NCBI GenBank assembly: GCA_963802375.1
Contig: CAWDIJ010000011.1
Location: 53,040-117,039, forward strand
Reading direction: 5' to 3'
Source: JACDAN01 sp963802375
Lineage (GTDB): Bacteria; Actinomycetota; Thermoleophilia; Gaiellales; Gaiellaceae
DNA: 64,000 nt
Of this stretch, positions 32,553 through 41,161 are shown one piece after another. Within the stretch, counting starts at the first letter, position 1, and every line of letters begins with the position of its first letter. Under the pieces are notes generated by a model. The model did no database searches, was not told the DNA's origin, and was given only the letters and a program-made list of their open reading frames with translations. The position numbers and the translations under genes were made by a program.

Positions 32553-33430
32553 TGGCCATCATCGTCGACAACGACACCAAACTTGTCGTCCAGGGGCTCA
32601 CCGGCCGGGAGGGCTCGTTCCACGGGATTCGCAACCGCGACTACGGGACGAACGTCGTCGCCGGCGTCACACCGGGGAAGGGCGGTGCGGACGTCCACGG
32701 CGTGCCGGTGTTCGACACCGTCGCCGAGGCAGTGGACGAGGCCGGCGCGAACACGGCAATGGTCTTCGTCCCCGCGCGCTTCGCGACGGATGCCGTCTAC
32801 GAGGCCGTCGACGCCGGGATCGGGACCGTGATCTGCATCGCGGAGGGGCTCCCGGCCCACCAGATGCTGCGGGTTTACAACTACATCCGGCCGAAAGGAA
32901 TCACGATGCTCGGCCCCAACTGCCCCGGCGCGCTCTCGCCGGGGAAGGCAAACGTCGGGATCATTCCCGCCGAGATCTTCCGCGAGGGGCGCATCGGCCT
33001 CGTCAGCCGCTCGGGCACGCTCACGTACCAGATCGGCCACGAGCTGACACAGCTCGGGCTTGGGAACTCGACCATTGTCGGCATCGGCGGCGACCCCGTC
33101 GTCGGCTCCGGCTTCATCGACGTCCTCTCAAAGTTCGAGGCCGACGACGAGACGGAGACCGTCGTGATGGTCGGGGAGATCGGCGGCGCCGAGGAGGAGA
33201 AGGCAGCGGAGTTCATCCGGGCGGAGATGACGAAGCCGGTCGTCGCCTACATTGCCGGCTTCACCGCGCCGCCGGGCAAGACGATGGGCCACGCCGGCGC
33301 GATCATCTCCGGCACCTCCGGCACCGCGCAGGCGAAGAAGGAAGCGCTCGAGGCCTGCGGCGTCCAGGTCGGCACGACCCCGACCGAGGTCGCGCAGCTC
33401 GCCGCCGACGTCGTCGGCGCCCGCGCCTGA
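32552..33430 (+). CDS. sucD: Succinyl-CoA synthetase subunit alpha
   Basis: 292 residues. CoA-binding N-terminus (LVVQGLTGREGSFH), LGPNCPGALSPGKANVGIIP, and the phosphohistidine region GHAGAIISGTSGTAQAK (active-site His in GHAGA). Forms the heteromeric enzyme with SucC. ATG 32552 directly overlaps the methyltransferase stop. Confidence 0.96.
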   Translation: MAIIVDNDTKLVVQGLTGREGSFHGIRNRDYGTNVVAGVTPGKGGADVHGVPVFDTVAEAVDEAGANTAMVFVPARFATDAVYEAVDAGIGTVICIAEGLPAHQMLRVYNYIRPKGITMLGPNCPGALSPGKANVGIIPAEIFREGRIGLVSRSGTLTYQIGHELTQLGLGNSTIVGIGGDPVVGSGFIDVLSKFEADDETETVVMVGEIGGAEEEKAAEFIRAEMTKPVVAYIAGFTAPPGKTMGHAGAIISGTSGTAQAKKEALEACGVQVGTTPTEVAQLAADVVGARA

Positions 33431-33474
33431 CCGGGCGTCTCGCTGACATCCGACGACCGTCCTACAGTCGGCGC

Positions 33475-34599
33475 ATGGAGACGATCTCGCTCGCCCGGGG
33501 GGTTCCGGCGCCGGAGTGCGTGCCGGCCGGGGAGCTTGCCGAGTGCGCTCGGGCTGCGGTGCAGGCGGACGGCGCGACGATCCTCTCTTACGGGGCGGCC
33601 GGAGGCTACGCGCCGCTGCGCCGGTGGATCGCCGAGCAGCACGGGGTATCTCCTGCGCGCGTCGTCATCACGAACGGATCGCTCCAGGGCTTCGCGCTGC
33701 TCGCGCAGGTGCTCGCAGGCGGCGGCGAGCGCGTGCTGGTGGAGGCGCCGACCTATGACCGGCCGCTGCGGATCCTCGGCTCGCTTGGCGCGGAGGTCGC
33801 ACCGGTGCGGTGCGACGAGGACGGGCTCAATGTCGACGCGCTCGAGAGTGAGCTCCGGCGTGGCCGGCGACCTGCGTTCCTCTACGTGATCCCGACGTTC
33901 CAGAACCCGACCGGTCGCACGCTGACCGTCGACCGGCGGCGGCGACTCGTCGAACTGGCCGCGGAGCACGACCTGCTCGTCCTCGAGGACGACCCATACG
34001 GCGCGATCAGGTTCGAGGGCGAGGCAGCGCAGACCCTCTTCGAGCTCGACGGCGGCACGCGGGTCGCGTTCTCGGGCTCGTTCTCGAAGACGGTCGCGCC
34101 CGGCATCCGTGTCGGCTACCTCGTCCTGCCCGAGCGGCTGGCACAGGCCGTGGAGTCCCAAGCGGCCTCGACGTACATCACACCTGCGCTGCTGCCCCAG
34201 GCGACGGTGCACGAGTTCCTGCGACGCCGGCACCTGGAGCGGAACGTGCAGGTCGTCTGCTCGCTCCTCGGGGCCAGGCGAGATGCGCTGCTGGCAGCGC
34301 TCGCCGAGCACCTCGGCGGCACCGGAGCGCGCTGGAGCAGGCCCGAGGGCGGCTACTTCCTGTGGCTCGACCTGCCGGGCGACAAGAACGCCCGTGCGGT
34401 CCTTCATGCCGCGCGGGGGGTCGGCGTCTCGTTCATCGCCGGGCCTGACTTCTACCCGTGGGCCGGCGGCGGACGGAGCTCTGCCCGGCTCGCGTACAGC
34501 TTTGCGTCGCCGGGACAGCTACGCGAGGCTGTCAGGCGCCTTGCCGGGCTTCTCTCCCCGGCGCCGGCGGTAGACCTGCGACAGCAGCACGCCGCCTAG
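33475..34599 (+). CDS. PLP-dependent aminotransferase (class I/II, LysN/MocR-like fold)
   Basis: 374 residues. Family signatures: SYGAAGGYAPLRRWIAEQHG, the Asn/Pro loop PTFQNPTGRTL, the PLP-Asp-Tyr region EDDPYGAIRF, Schiff-base Lys in SGSFSKTVAPGIRVGY, and the C-terminal Arg segment ARLAYSFASP. Similar to 2-aminoadipate/branched-chain and GntR-fused aminotransferases, but without the DNA-binding domain. Its last 81 bp overlap convergently with the LapA-like gene. Confidence 0.88.
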   Translation: METISLARGVPAPECVPAGELAECARAAVQADGATILSYGAAGGYAPLRRWIAEQHGVSPARVVITNGSLQGFALLAQVLAGGGERVLVEAPTYDRPLRILGSLGAEVAPVRCDEDGLNVDALESELRRGRRPAFLYVIPTFQNPTGRTLTVDRRRRLVELAAEHDLLVLEDDPYGAIRFEGEAAQTLFELDGGTRVAFSGSFSKTVAPGIRVGYLVLPERLAQAVESQAASTYITPALLPQATVHEFLRRRHLERNVQVVCSLLGARRDALLAALAEHLGGTGARWSRPEGGYFLWLDLPGDKNARAVLHAARGVGVSFIAGPDFYPWAGGGRSSARLAYSFASPGQLREAVRRLAGLLSPAPAVDLRQQHAA

Positions 34600-34803
34600 C
34601 ACGCCGAACGCGACCATCAGCACCATCGCCCAGATCAGCGAGACGGTCGCCGTGAAGAAGACGAAATCGATCTGGATCTGGTCGTCGTTCATCACGATGA
34701 ACGCGAGCAGGTAGAGGAACATCGCCAGCAGCCCGACCAGGATCAGCCAGAGGCGCGGCTGAAACGGTTCGAGGCTCTCGCCCCTCGCCCGACGGAACGG
34801 CAT
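34519..34803 (-). CDS. LapA-domain (DUF1049-like) small membrane protein
   Basis: 94 residues with two transmembrane helices (about 19-38 and 54-76) separated by the typical short loop NDDQIQIDFVFFTATVSL, and an Arg-rich cytoplasmic end (YRRRRGEKPGK). This is the plan of LapA/DUF1049 proteins. In a lineage without LPS the function is unknown. ATG 34803; the 3' end overlaps the convergent aminotransferase gene. Confidence 0.8.
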   Translation of the reverse strand: MPFRRARGESLEPFQPRLWLILVGLLAMFLYLLAFIVMNDDQIQIDFVFFTATVSLIWAMVLMVAFGVLGGVLLSQVYRRRRGEKPGKAPDSLA

Positions 34804-34812
34804 GGGGCGAGT

Positions 34813-35037
34813 CTAGGTGGCCGAGACGACCGCTTCGGGTGGACGCGGCACGAGCCGGGGCTGTTGCGGCGGCCGCAGTGCTCGGGGCTTTGCGGGCCGG
34901 AACGTTGGACAGGGGGAGTCCAGGGGGAGGGCGCAAAGTCCCGCCCTGCGGAAATAGCAGTCGTCGCAACTCGCCTCGGCTCGTTTGGTCACGCCGCGCT
35001 CGAACCTCCTGAAGGGTGTCGCTTCCTGGCGGGGCAT
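34813..35037 (-). CDS. Small cysteine-cluster protein
   Basis: 74 residues from ATG 35037. Residues 24-46 hold a compact cysteine motif, CDDCYFRRAGLCALPLDSPC (C-x2-C-x7-C-x7-C), suitable for Zn or an Fe-S cluster. The rest is Pro/Arg-rich. It lies 9 bp upstream of the LapA-like gene and its 5' end overlaps the end of the PDZ-Lon gene by 49 bp. No family recognised. Confidence 0.55.
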   Translation of the reverse strand: MPRQEATPFRRFERGVTKRAEASCDDCYFRRAGLCALPLDSPCPTFRPAKPRALRPPQQPRLVPRPPEAVVSAT

Positions 35038-36194
35038 CTTGGGACCTCGCGCGATGCGTTACAAGGGGGTCGGACACGAAATCTCTGCAATTTCCGCACG
35101 GTCCGAAAACCGCGAATTCCGGGGATTTCTACGCCTTCGGCCGGCAGGGTTGCCAGCGCGCGCAACGCCTGTTGAAAGCTGTCCACAGGCACGATGCGCA
35201 GGCCTTTCGCGTAGCGGCGCGCCTCGCGGGCGTTATCCCCAGGGACGAGGAAGAGATCCATGCCGGAACGCCTCGCGCCGATCGTCTTCTGCTTGATCCC
35301 GCCCACGCGGGAGACCGAGCCGTCGAGGAAGAGCTCACCCGTCGCCGCCAGCTGGTAGCCGCGGTCGACGCCCTCGCCGAGCTCCTCCATGAGCTGGAGC
35401 GCGAACGCGAGCCCCGCCGACGGACCGCCTACCTGGCCGAGGTCGATCTTCACGTCGACAGGGGGCCGCGCGACGTCGAAGACGTCGGTGACAGAGATGC
35501 CCACAAAGGCGCGCTTGCGCTGGCGCGGGTCGCGGGCGGCTCGAAGGACGACCGTGAACCGCTTCTCGTCACGCTCGACGAGGAGCCTCACGCGGTCGCC
35601 GGGCTTCTTCGCGGCGAGCGCGCCGGTGACCTGCTGCGCCCGGCGCACGGGCTTGCCGTCGACCGCTCTGATCCAGTCGCAGGCCCGGAGCTCCCCGGAG
35701 GCCGGATAGCCGGGGAAGGTTCCCTCCACGGCGACGCCGAGCCGGTTCGCCGGCATCCGGTAGTCGAGCTCGCGGAACGCGACTGCCGTGGCGTACTCCT
35801 GGCTCCGCCGCATGGCCGCGAGCTCGCAGCGGCGGCGCGCCTGCTCGTCCTGGCCCTCGGCCAGCACACTGGACACCGGCTCGAGCGACGCGCCTTCGTA
35901 GAGGCTGGGAAACATCTTCTCGATCAGCGACGCCTTCCGGATGTCGACGGCGACGTAGTAGATGCCCCCGCCGTTCGGATCGGCCTTCTCGCCTTCGACC
36001 TCCACGCGCGGCTCCAGCGGGCGCGCCTCGTCGGGGAGGAAGATGTAGCGATCCGACGGCACGACGTAGAGCGCCGCGGCGACAGCGAGGATCGCGATGC
36101 CGGCGCCGATCAGCCAGGCCGGCCACGAGAGGCGCTTCAGAGGCTTCAACACGATGTGCTTCGTCTCCGGGGCGCGCTGGGGGGTGTGAGCCAA
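34989..36194 (-). CDS. Membrane-anchored PDZ and Lon-type (S16) serine protease
   Basis: 401 residues in the longest frame. One N-terminal transmembrane helix (WPAWLIGAGIAILAVAAALY), a PDZ domain at about 150-215 (LGVAVEGTFPGYPASG...RAVDGKPVRRAQQVTGAL), and a C-terminal Lon proteolytic domain with catalytic Ser in GGPSAGLAFALQ and catalytic Lys in GGIKQKTIGA. Similar to YlbL-type proteases. The start is uncertain: ATG 36194 lies inside the palindromic element at 36139-36301, and GTG 36152 also lies in its arm. Confidence 0.88.
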   Translation of the reverse strand: MAHTPQRAPETKHIVLKPLKRLSWPAWLIGAGIAILAVAAALYVVPSDRYIFLPDEARPLEPRVEVEGEKADPNGGGIYYVAVDIRKASLIEKMFPSLYEGASLEPVSSVLAEGQDEQARRRCELAAMRRSQEYATAVAFRELDYRMPANRLGVAVEGTFPGYPASGELRACDWIRAVDGKPVRRAQQVTGALAAKKPGDRVRLLVERDEKRFTVVLRAARDPRQRKRAFVGISVTDVFDVARPPVDVKIDLGQVGGPSAGLAFALQLMEELGEGVDRGYQLAATGELFLDGSVSRVGGIKQKTIGARRSGMDLFLVPGDNAREARRYAKGLRIVPVDSFQQALRALATLPAEGVEIPGIRGFRTVRKLQRFRVRPPCNASREVPRCPARKRHPSGGSSAA

Positions 36195-36301
36195 GGACGC
36201 AGGGAGCCTCCGTATCGAAGAGATACGGGGGCGACTGAGGACGCGGGCTCGCGCCGTCCAGCGCGTTCCGGGGGCACAAGACTCATTGTGTTGAAGCCTC
36301 T
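36139..36301. repeat. Large nested palindromic element, copy 1
   Basis: A 163-bp imperfect palindrome. The outer arms AGAGGCTTCAACAC (36139-36152) and GTGTTGAAGCCTCT (36288-36301) are perfectly complementary; the middle arms GGGGCGCGCTGG and CCAGCGCGTTCC also pair; the centre is CCGTATC-GAAGA-GATACGG. The central ~110 bp is homologous, in inverse orientation, to 51590-51690 (shared core GGACGCAGGGAGCCT and a GTATC/GATAC hairpin). The element sits between the stop of the SDR gene and the start of the PDZ-Lon gene and overlaps both ends. Confidence 0.8.
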
Positions 36302-37044
36302 CAAAGGAGGCTGCGGATCAGGCCGCCGTCGACCTGGATCACCGAGCCGGTGACGTATGACGCGGCATCCGAGGCGAGGAAGCAGACGACGGAGGCGATC
36401 TCGTCGGGTCGGCCGAGCCGCCGGAGCGGGATGGTCTTGAGGTCCTCGGCGCTCGGCCCGTCCGGGTACACCTCCTTGAGCCGCTCGGTGTCGATCCGGC
36501 CGGGGGCGATCGTGTTGACGGTGATGCCGTCGGGCCCGACCTCGCGCGAGAGCGTCTTCGCCCAGCCGACGACCCCGGGGCGGACGGCGTTCGAGAGCGC
36601 GAGGTTGTCCGCCGGCTCCTTGACCGTGCTCGACTCGATGTTGATCACACGACCGGCCGGGCTCCGCCGCAGGTGGGGGAGGCACAGGTTCGTCAGTCGG
36701 ACTGCGGAGACCAGGAGGAGGGCAACCGCGACTTCGAGCGACTCGTCGTCGAGGTCGACCGCAGGCCCGCGCGGCGGCCCGCCGCTGTTGTTGATCAGGA
36801 CGTCCACGCCGCCGAACGCCTCGACCGTCTGCTCGACGAGCCTCTGGCAGTCCTGCGGGTTCGTCACGTCGCCCTGGACGGCCAGCGCTCCTAGCCGCTC
36901 GGCCTCCGTTCTGACGACCTTCCTCCGGCGCGCGAACATGGCGACGTTCATCCCCTCGGCGACGAAGGCGTCAGCGATCGCGAGGCCCATTCCCTGCGAG
37001 GCCCCACACACGATCGCCGTGCGGCCCTTCAGCCCAAGATCCAC
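36301..37044 (-). CDS. Atypical short-chain dehydrogenase/reductase
   Basis: 247-residue SDR fold. The NAD(P) loop is CGASQGMGLAIADAF, followed by NNSGGPP, and the C-terminal PGRIDTERL region. The catalytic YxxxK is not present: the equivalent stretch reads NLALSNAVRPGVVGWAK, in which Tyr and Lys are replaced. This substitution is characteristic of a divergent FabG-like SDR subgroup (LSNAxR), so the protein may bind cofactor but use a different mechanism or none. Its TGA coincides with the edge of the palindromic element. Confidence 0.85.
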   Translation of the reverse strand: MDLGLKGRTAIVCGASQGMGLAIADAFVAEGMNVAMFARRRKVVRTEAERLGALAVQGDVTNPQDCQRLVEQTVEAFGGVDVLINNSGGPPRGPAVDLDDESLEVAVALLLVSAVRLTNLCLPHLRRSPAGRVINIESSTVKEPADNLALSNAVRPGVVGWAKTLSREVGPDGITVNTIAPGRIDTERLKEVYPDGPSAEDLKTIPLRRLGRPDEIASVVCFLASDAASYVTGSVIQVDGGLIRSLL

Positions 37045-37241
37045 AGCAGCACCACGATCCCGACAGGCACGACGGCGAGGCTCGCGCCGACCGCCATCGG
37101 CGAGAGCCCGAACGGCCAGGCCTGGCTGCCCTTACGGGCCCAGAACGGCCGTCCGCCTTTGCTTCCCCAGCAGTCCGCGCAGATGCCCTGGACGGTCTTG
37201 GAGTTCCGGCCGCAGTGCGGGCAGCGCGACGACGGAGCCAG
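37029..37241 (-). CDS. Small zinc-ribbon membrane protein
   Basis: The supportable part is about 70 residues: a zinc ribbon (CPHCGRNSKTVQGICADCWG, C-x2-C-x10-C-x2-C), a short linker and one C-terminal transmembrane helix (MAVGASLAVVPVGIVVLLWI). The start is unclear: no ATG/GTG/TTG lies near the ribbon; CTG 37241 is a guess and GTG 37379 would add a low-complexity Arg/Pro stretch spanning a strong hairpin. The 3' end overlaps the SDR start by 16 bp, so the two may be co-transcribed. Confidence 0.55.
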   Translation of the reverse strand: MAPSSRCPHCGRNSKTVQGICADCWGSKGGRPFWARKGSQAWPFGLSPMAVGASLAVVPVGIVVLLWILG

Positions 37242-37318
37242 CGCGAGCCGGATGGCGCTCGCCGAGGTTCGCGGCGCGCGCGGGATACGTCTCGCCCGTG
37301 GGCGCCTGCGCGGAGCGC

Positions 37319-37358
37319 GAGGGACTGTCCCTCGGACCCGGCCGGCGCGGCCGGGTCC
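37319..37358. promoter_or_regulatory. Two adjacent palindromes downstream of mdh
   Basis: GAGGGAC-T-GTCCCTC (37319-37333) is immediately followed by GGACCCGGCC-ggcgc-GGCCGGGTCC (37334-37358; 10-bp perfect stem). There is no T-run on either side. They could act as a factor-independent pause or an mdh/zinc-ribbon processing site. Confidence 0.45.
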
Positions 37359-37519
37359 CTTGTGCCGAGAGTGCGTCACTTGCGTCGCAGGAGTGTTGCT
37401 TGGGCGGAAGTTTGGGCGCGCACGGCTCAATGATGTCGGAGAGGACCCGGTCTCGGCCCGCTTCCGTCGCAGCCTGGACGGTTTCGCGGGCCGTCGGCCC
37501 CTGCCTCCCAAACCTCGAA

Positions 37520-38443
37520 CTACGTCGTCAGGACGCCGACGACCTCGCGAACGGCCTCCGCCGACGCTTGCAGCTGCTGCCGCTCTTCGTCGGTTAGCTC
37601 GAGCTCGTAGATCTCCTCGATCCCGTCAGCACCGAGCTTCACCGGCACGCCCATGTAGAGGTCGTCGATGCCGTACTCGCCCTCCAGGTACGCAGTGCAG
37701 GGGAGGACGCGCTTCTCGTCGAGCATGATCGAGTCGACGATCTGCGCGGCCGCTGCGCCGGGCGCGTACCACGCTGAGGTGCCGAGGAGCGAGACGAGCT
37801 CGCCGCCGCCTTTCGCGGTGCGCTCGACCAGCTTCTGGATCGTGGCGTCGGCGAGCAGCTTGCGGAGCGGAACTCCGCCGACCGTCGTCGCCGAGACGAC
37901 CGAGACCATCTGGTCGCCGTGGCCGCCGAGCACCATCGCCGTCACGTCCTTGATCGACGCGCCGGTCGCCCAGGCTATGGATGCGGAGAACCGTGCGGTG
38001 TCGAGGATGCCGGCCATGCCGAAGACGCGGTTCTTGGGCCACCCGGAGACGTTCTTCGCCACGTGGCACATCGCGTCGAGCGGGTTCGAGACGACGATCA
38101 GGATCGCGTCGGGCGACTGGCCGACGACCGACTGCGTCACGGACCCGACGATCTTCTCGTTGGTCGAGACCAGGTCGTCCCGGCTCATGTCCCCGGTCCG
38201 CGGCACACCGGCCGTCAGCACGACGACGTCGGAGCCCGCCGTGATGTTGTACTCCGTCGAGCCGACGACGCGGGGCTCGTAGCCCAACACTGCGCCGGCC
38301 TGGTTGATGTCGAGCGCCTTGCCCTCGGCCAGGCCGTCCTTGATGTCGACGAGGGCGACGTCGCAGTAGTCGCCTCGCGCCAGCTCCTGCGCGCAGGTCG
38401 CGCCGACGTTCCCGGCGCCGACGACGGTCACCTTCCTACGCAA
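37520..38443 (-). CDS. mdh: Malate dehydrogenase (LDH-like type)
   Basis: 307 residues. NAD-binding loop VTVVGAGNVGAT, substrate motif VPRTGDMSRDDL (catalytic-loop Arg), VVSNPLDAM, GMAGILDTARF (Asp/Arg), and catalytic His in GGHGDQMV. These residues match the tetrameric LDH-like MDH group. TTG 38443 gives the family start MRRKVTVVGAGNVG and overlaps the icd stop by 8 bp, so mdh and icd form an operon of TCA enzymes. Confidence 0.94.
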   Translation of the reverse strand: MRRKVTVVGAGNVGATCAQELARGDYCDVALVDIKDGLAEGKALDINQAGAVLGYEPRVVGSTEYNITAGSDVVVLTAGVPRTGDMSRDDLVSTNEKIVGSVTQSVVGQSPDAILIVVSNPLDAMCHVAKNVSGWPKNRVFGMAGILDTARFSASIAWATGASIKDVTAMVLGGHGDQMVSVVSATTVGGVPLRKLLADATIQKLVERTAKGGGELVSLLGTSAWYAPGAAAAQIVDSIMLDEKRVLPCTAYLEGEYGIDDLYMGVPVKLGADGIEEIYELELTDEERQQLQASAEAVREVVGVLTT

Positions 38444-39530
38444 CTCGGACTCCGAGCTTCTCGATGATCGCGTCAGCCACCTCGCTCGTGCCGACAGCGG
38501 TCGGGTCGTCTCGGCTCGGCTTCATGTCGTAAGTCACGCTCTTGCCCTCGCGGATCACCTCGGCGATCGCGCTCTCGACCCGGTCCGCCGCCTCGTGCTC
38601 GTCGAGATGCCGGAGCATCATCACTCCGGAAAGCATCTGCGCCATCGGGTTGGCCTTGTTCTGGCCCGCGTACTTCGGCGCAGAGCCGTGCGTGGGCTCG
38701 AAGATCGCCGTCTGCTCGCCGAAGTTCCCGCCCGGCGCCATCCCCAGCCCGCCGATCATCCCGGCGGCGAGGTCGGAGACGATGTCGCCGTAGAGGTTCG
38801 GGCAGACGAGCACGTCGTACTCCTCGGGCCGCTGGACCAGCTGCATGCACATGTTGTCCACGATCCGGTCGTCGAACTCGATGTCCGCGTTCTCGGCTGC
38901 GACCTCCTGCGCGACGCGCAGGTACAGGCCGTCGGTGAATTTCATGATGTTGGCCTTGTGGACGGCCGTGACCTTGCGGCGGCCGTTTCGGCGCGCGTAG
39001 TCGAACGCGAACTGAACGATCCGGCGGGTCCCGCTGACCGAGAGCGGCTTGATCGAGATGCCGGCGTCGCGATGCCGGAGCTTCCCGCCATGGTCCTCGA
39101 TCCAGCCGATCAGCTCCTCGGCCTCGGCGCTCCCCTGCTCGTACTCGATGCCGGCGTAGAGATCCTCGGTGTTCTCGCGGATCAGGACGAGGTCGACGTC
39201 GTCGAACCGCGATCGCACGCCTTCGTAGCTCTTGCACGGCCGAACCTGGCCGTAGAGGTCCAGCGCCTTGCGCAGGCCGACATTCACGGAGCGGAAGCCG
39301 CTGCCTACCGGGGTCGTGATCGGTCCCTTCAGCGCGACACCCGTCTCGCGGATCGCAGCCAGCACCCGATCAGGGAGCGGGTTCCCGTCGTTCTGCTCCA
39401 TGACGTCCGTGCCGGCGTACTGGACGTCCCACTCGAACTCGATGCCGCTCGCCTCGAGGACCCGGCGGGTCGCCTCCGTGAGCTCCGGACCGATTCCGTC
39501 GCCGGGAATGAGAGTGACTCGGTGAGCCAT
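38436..39530 (-). CDS. icd: NAD-dependent isocitrate/isopropylmalate dehydrogenase family enzyme (probable isocitrate dehydrogenase)
   Basis: 364-residue beta-decarboxylating dehydrogenase. GDGIGPE at the start, substrate segment RENTEDLYAGIEYEQG, KANIMKFTDGLYLR, NLYGDIVSDLAAGMIGGLG with the metal-binding Asp residues, and FEPTHGSAPKYAGQNKANP. The length and the RENTEDLYAGIE sequence fit NAD-type isocitrate dehydrogenase, as does the mdh partner; a homoisocitrate role cannot be excluded. Divergent from citrate synthase 55 bp away. Confidence 0.9.
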   Translation of the reverse strand: MAHRVTLIPGDGIGPELTEATRRVLEASGIEFEWDVQYAGTDVMEQNDGNPLPDRVLAAIRETGVALKGPITTPVGSGFRSVNVGLRKALDLYGQVRPCKSYEGVRSRFDDVDLVLIRENTEDLYAGIEYEQGSAEAEELIGWIEDHGGKLRHRDAGISIKPLSVSGTRRIVQFAFDYARRNGRRKVTAVHKANIMKFTDGLYLRVAQEVAAENADIEFDDRIVDNMCMQLVQRPEEYDVLVCPNLYGDIVSDLAAGMIGGLGMAPGGNFGEQTAIFEPTHGSAPKYAGQNKANPMAQMLSGVMMLRHLDEHEAADRVESAIAEVIREGKSVTYDMKPSRDDPTAVGTSEVADAIIEKLGVRVA

Positions 39531-39585
39531 CCGGCGGCGACTCTACCGATTCGTCAACGCGCCTTCGGGGTACTCTCTGCGGCCA

Positions 39586-40665
39586 ATGAGTGACTTCAAG
39601 CCAGGCCTCGAAGGCGTCGTCGCGGTCGAGACGGAAATCGCCGAGCCCGACCGTGAGGGCGGGCAGCTCCGCTATCGCGGCATCGACATCGAGGAGCTGG
39701 TCGGCCAGTATCCGTACGAAAACGTCTGGGGCCTGCTCGTCGACAACGACCTGGACTCGAAGATGCCGGAGCCGGAGCCCTACGAGCCGGCCGCGCTCTC
39801 CGGTAACGCGCCGTCCGACCTCCAGGCCGAGACGGCGCGGCTCTCCGGCCACTGGGGCCTCGGCAAGCTGAACGAGATCTCGGACGAGCAGGCGCGGACC
39901 GACCTCGGACGGATCTCCGCCCAGATGATGGGGATCGTCGCGCGCTCGGCCGCGGTCGCCGACGGACGGGAGCCGGCGCCGGACGACGTCGTCGCCCAGG
40001 GCGAGACCGCCGCCGAGCGGTTCCTCCTGCGGTGGCGCGGCGAGGCGAATCCCGACCACGCCAAGGCGATCGACACCTACTGGATCTGCACCGCAGAGCA
40101 CGGCTTGAACGCCTCCACCTTCGCCGCCAGGGTGACGGCGTCCACGGGAGCCGACTGCGGCGCGGCCCTGTCGTCGGCGGTCGGCGCGCTCTCGGGCCCG
40201 CTCCACGGCGGGGCGCCGGCGTACGTGAAGCCGATGCTGGAGGAGGTCCAGGCGATGGGCGACCCGGAGCGCTGGGTGCGGGAGGCGCTCGAGAGCGGCA
40301 AGCGGATCATGGGCTTCGGTCACCGGATCTACCGCGCCGAGGATCCGCGGTCGCGCATTCTCAAGCGGACGGCCAAGGAGCTGGGCGCGCCGCAGGTCGA
40401 GGTCGCAGAGCAACTCGAGGAAGTCGCGCTCAAGGCGCTCCAGGAGAAGTCCCCCGACCGCGTCCTGGCGACGAACGTCGAGTACTACTCGGCGATCGTC
40501 CTCGACGTCGCCGAGATCCCGCCGCCGCTCGCGCCGGCGATGTTCGCGTGCTCGCGCGTGGCGGGCTGGTCGGCGCACATCCTCGAGCAGAAGCGCACCG
40601 GCCGGCTGTTCCGGCCGTCGGCGAAGTACGTCGGCCCGGCCCCGCGTTCGCTCTCCACTGTCTGA
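39586..40665 (+). CDS. Citrate synthase (CitA/GltA family)
   Basis: 359 residues. It begins GLEGVVAVETEIAEPDREGGQLRYRG, a typical citrate/methylcitrate synthase start. Catalytic His residues lie in TAEHGLNAS and GFGHRIYR, with Arg in RVAGWSAHILEQ. The catalytic Asp motif, normally VDFYSG, reads VEYYSAI, so Glu replaces Asp. It could be citrate or 2-methylcitrate synthase; TCA neighbours (mdh, icd, sucCD) favour citrate. Divergent from icd. Confidence 0.88.
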   Translation: MSDFKPGLEGVVAVETEIAEPDREGGQLRYRGIDIEELVGQYPYENVWGLLVDNDLDSKMPEPEPYEPAALSGNAPSDLQAETARLSGHWGLGKLNEISDEQARTDLGRISAQMMGIVARSAAVADGREPAPDDVVAQGETAAERFLLRWRGEANPDHAKAIDTYWICTAEHGLNASTFAARVTASTGADCGAALSSAVGALSGPLHGGAPAYVKPMLEEVQAMGDPERWVREALESGKRIMGFGHRIYRAEDPRSRILKRTAKELGAPQVEVAEQLEEVALKALQEKSPDRVLATNVEYYSAIVLDVAEIPPPLAPAMFACSRVAGWSAHILEQKRTGRLFRPSAKYVGPAPRSLSTV

Positions 40666-41161
40666 TCTCGCCTCAGCGGCTGCAGAGGCGGCCGAGCTGG
40701 CCGAGCGGGGCGACGAGCGAGAGCTCGCCGCGCACCGGACGAAGTGGCAGGACGAGATCGAGGGCGCGGCCCGCAGCGCCGACTTCCGCGAGCGTGCGCT
40801 CGCGTACCGCGCGATCGGGCAGTTCCGCTACCGCCAGAAGCTCGTGCTGCTCCGGCGCGGGCTCGAGGACGAGAGCCCGGCGAGCCGCGGCTCGGCGCTC
40901 CTCTCACTGGAGCTGCTCTCGCGGGACCATCCCGGAGACGTCAACGCCGACCGCTCGCTGCTCCATACGCTGGCGGCGAGTGACCCGAACGCGGCCGTCC
41001 GACGCCTCGCCATCCTGGTGCTCAAGAACGGGTCGCCGCATCGGGACACGATCGTGATGCTGGAGGGCATCGCCGACGACGACGAGCACGACAAGGAGCT
41101 TCGCGAGACCGCCAAGCGGGCGGCCGCGGTGCTGACGAAGAAGTCGCGCGCTAGGAGTTAG
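40658..41161 (+). CDS. HEAT-repeat-like helical protein
   Basis: The reading frame opens upstream of the only canonical start and encodes a continuous alpha-helical product: LASAAAEAAELAERGD..., RERALAYRAIGQFRYRQKLVLL, then helical repeats SPASRGSALLSLELLSRD and DPNAAVRRLAILVLKNGSP. That conserved-looking N-terminus has no ATG/GTG/TTG; CTG 40658, overlapping the citrate synthase stop by 8 bp, is the best candidate, or GTG 40838 for a truncated form. Repeat pattern suggests a HEAT-like scaffold. Function unknown. Confidence 0.6.
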   Translation: MSDLASAAAEAAELAERGDERELAAHRTKWQDEIEGAARSADFRERALAYRAIGQFRYRQKLVLLRRGLEDESPASRGSALLSLELLSRDHPGDVNADRSLLHTLAASDPNAAVRRLAILVLKNGSPHRDTIVMLEGIADDDEHDKELRETAKRAAAVLTKKSRARS

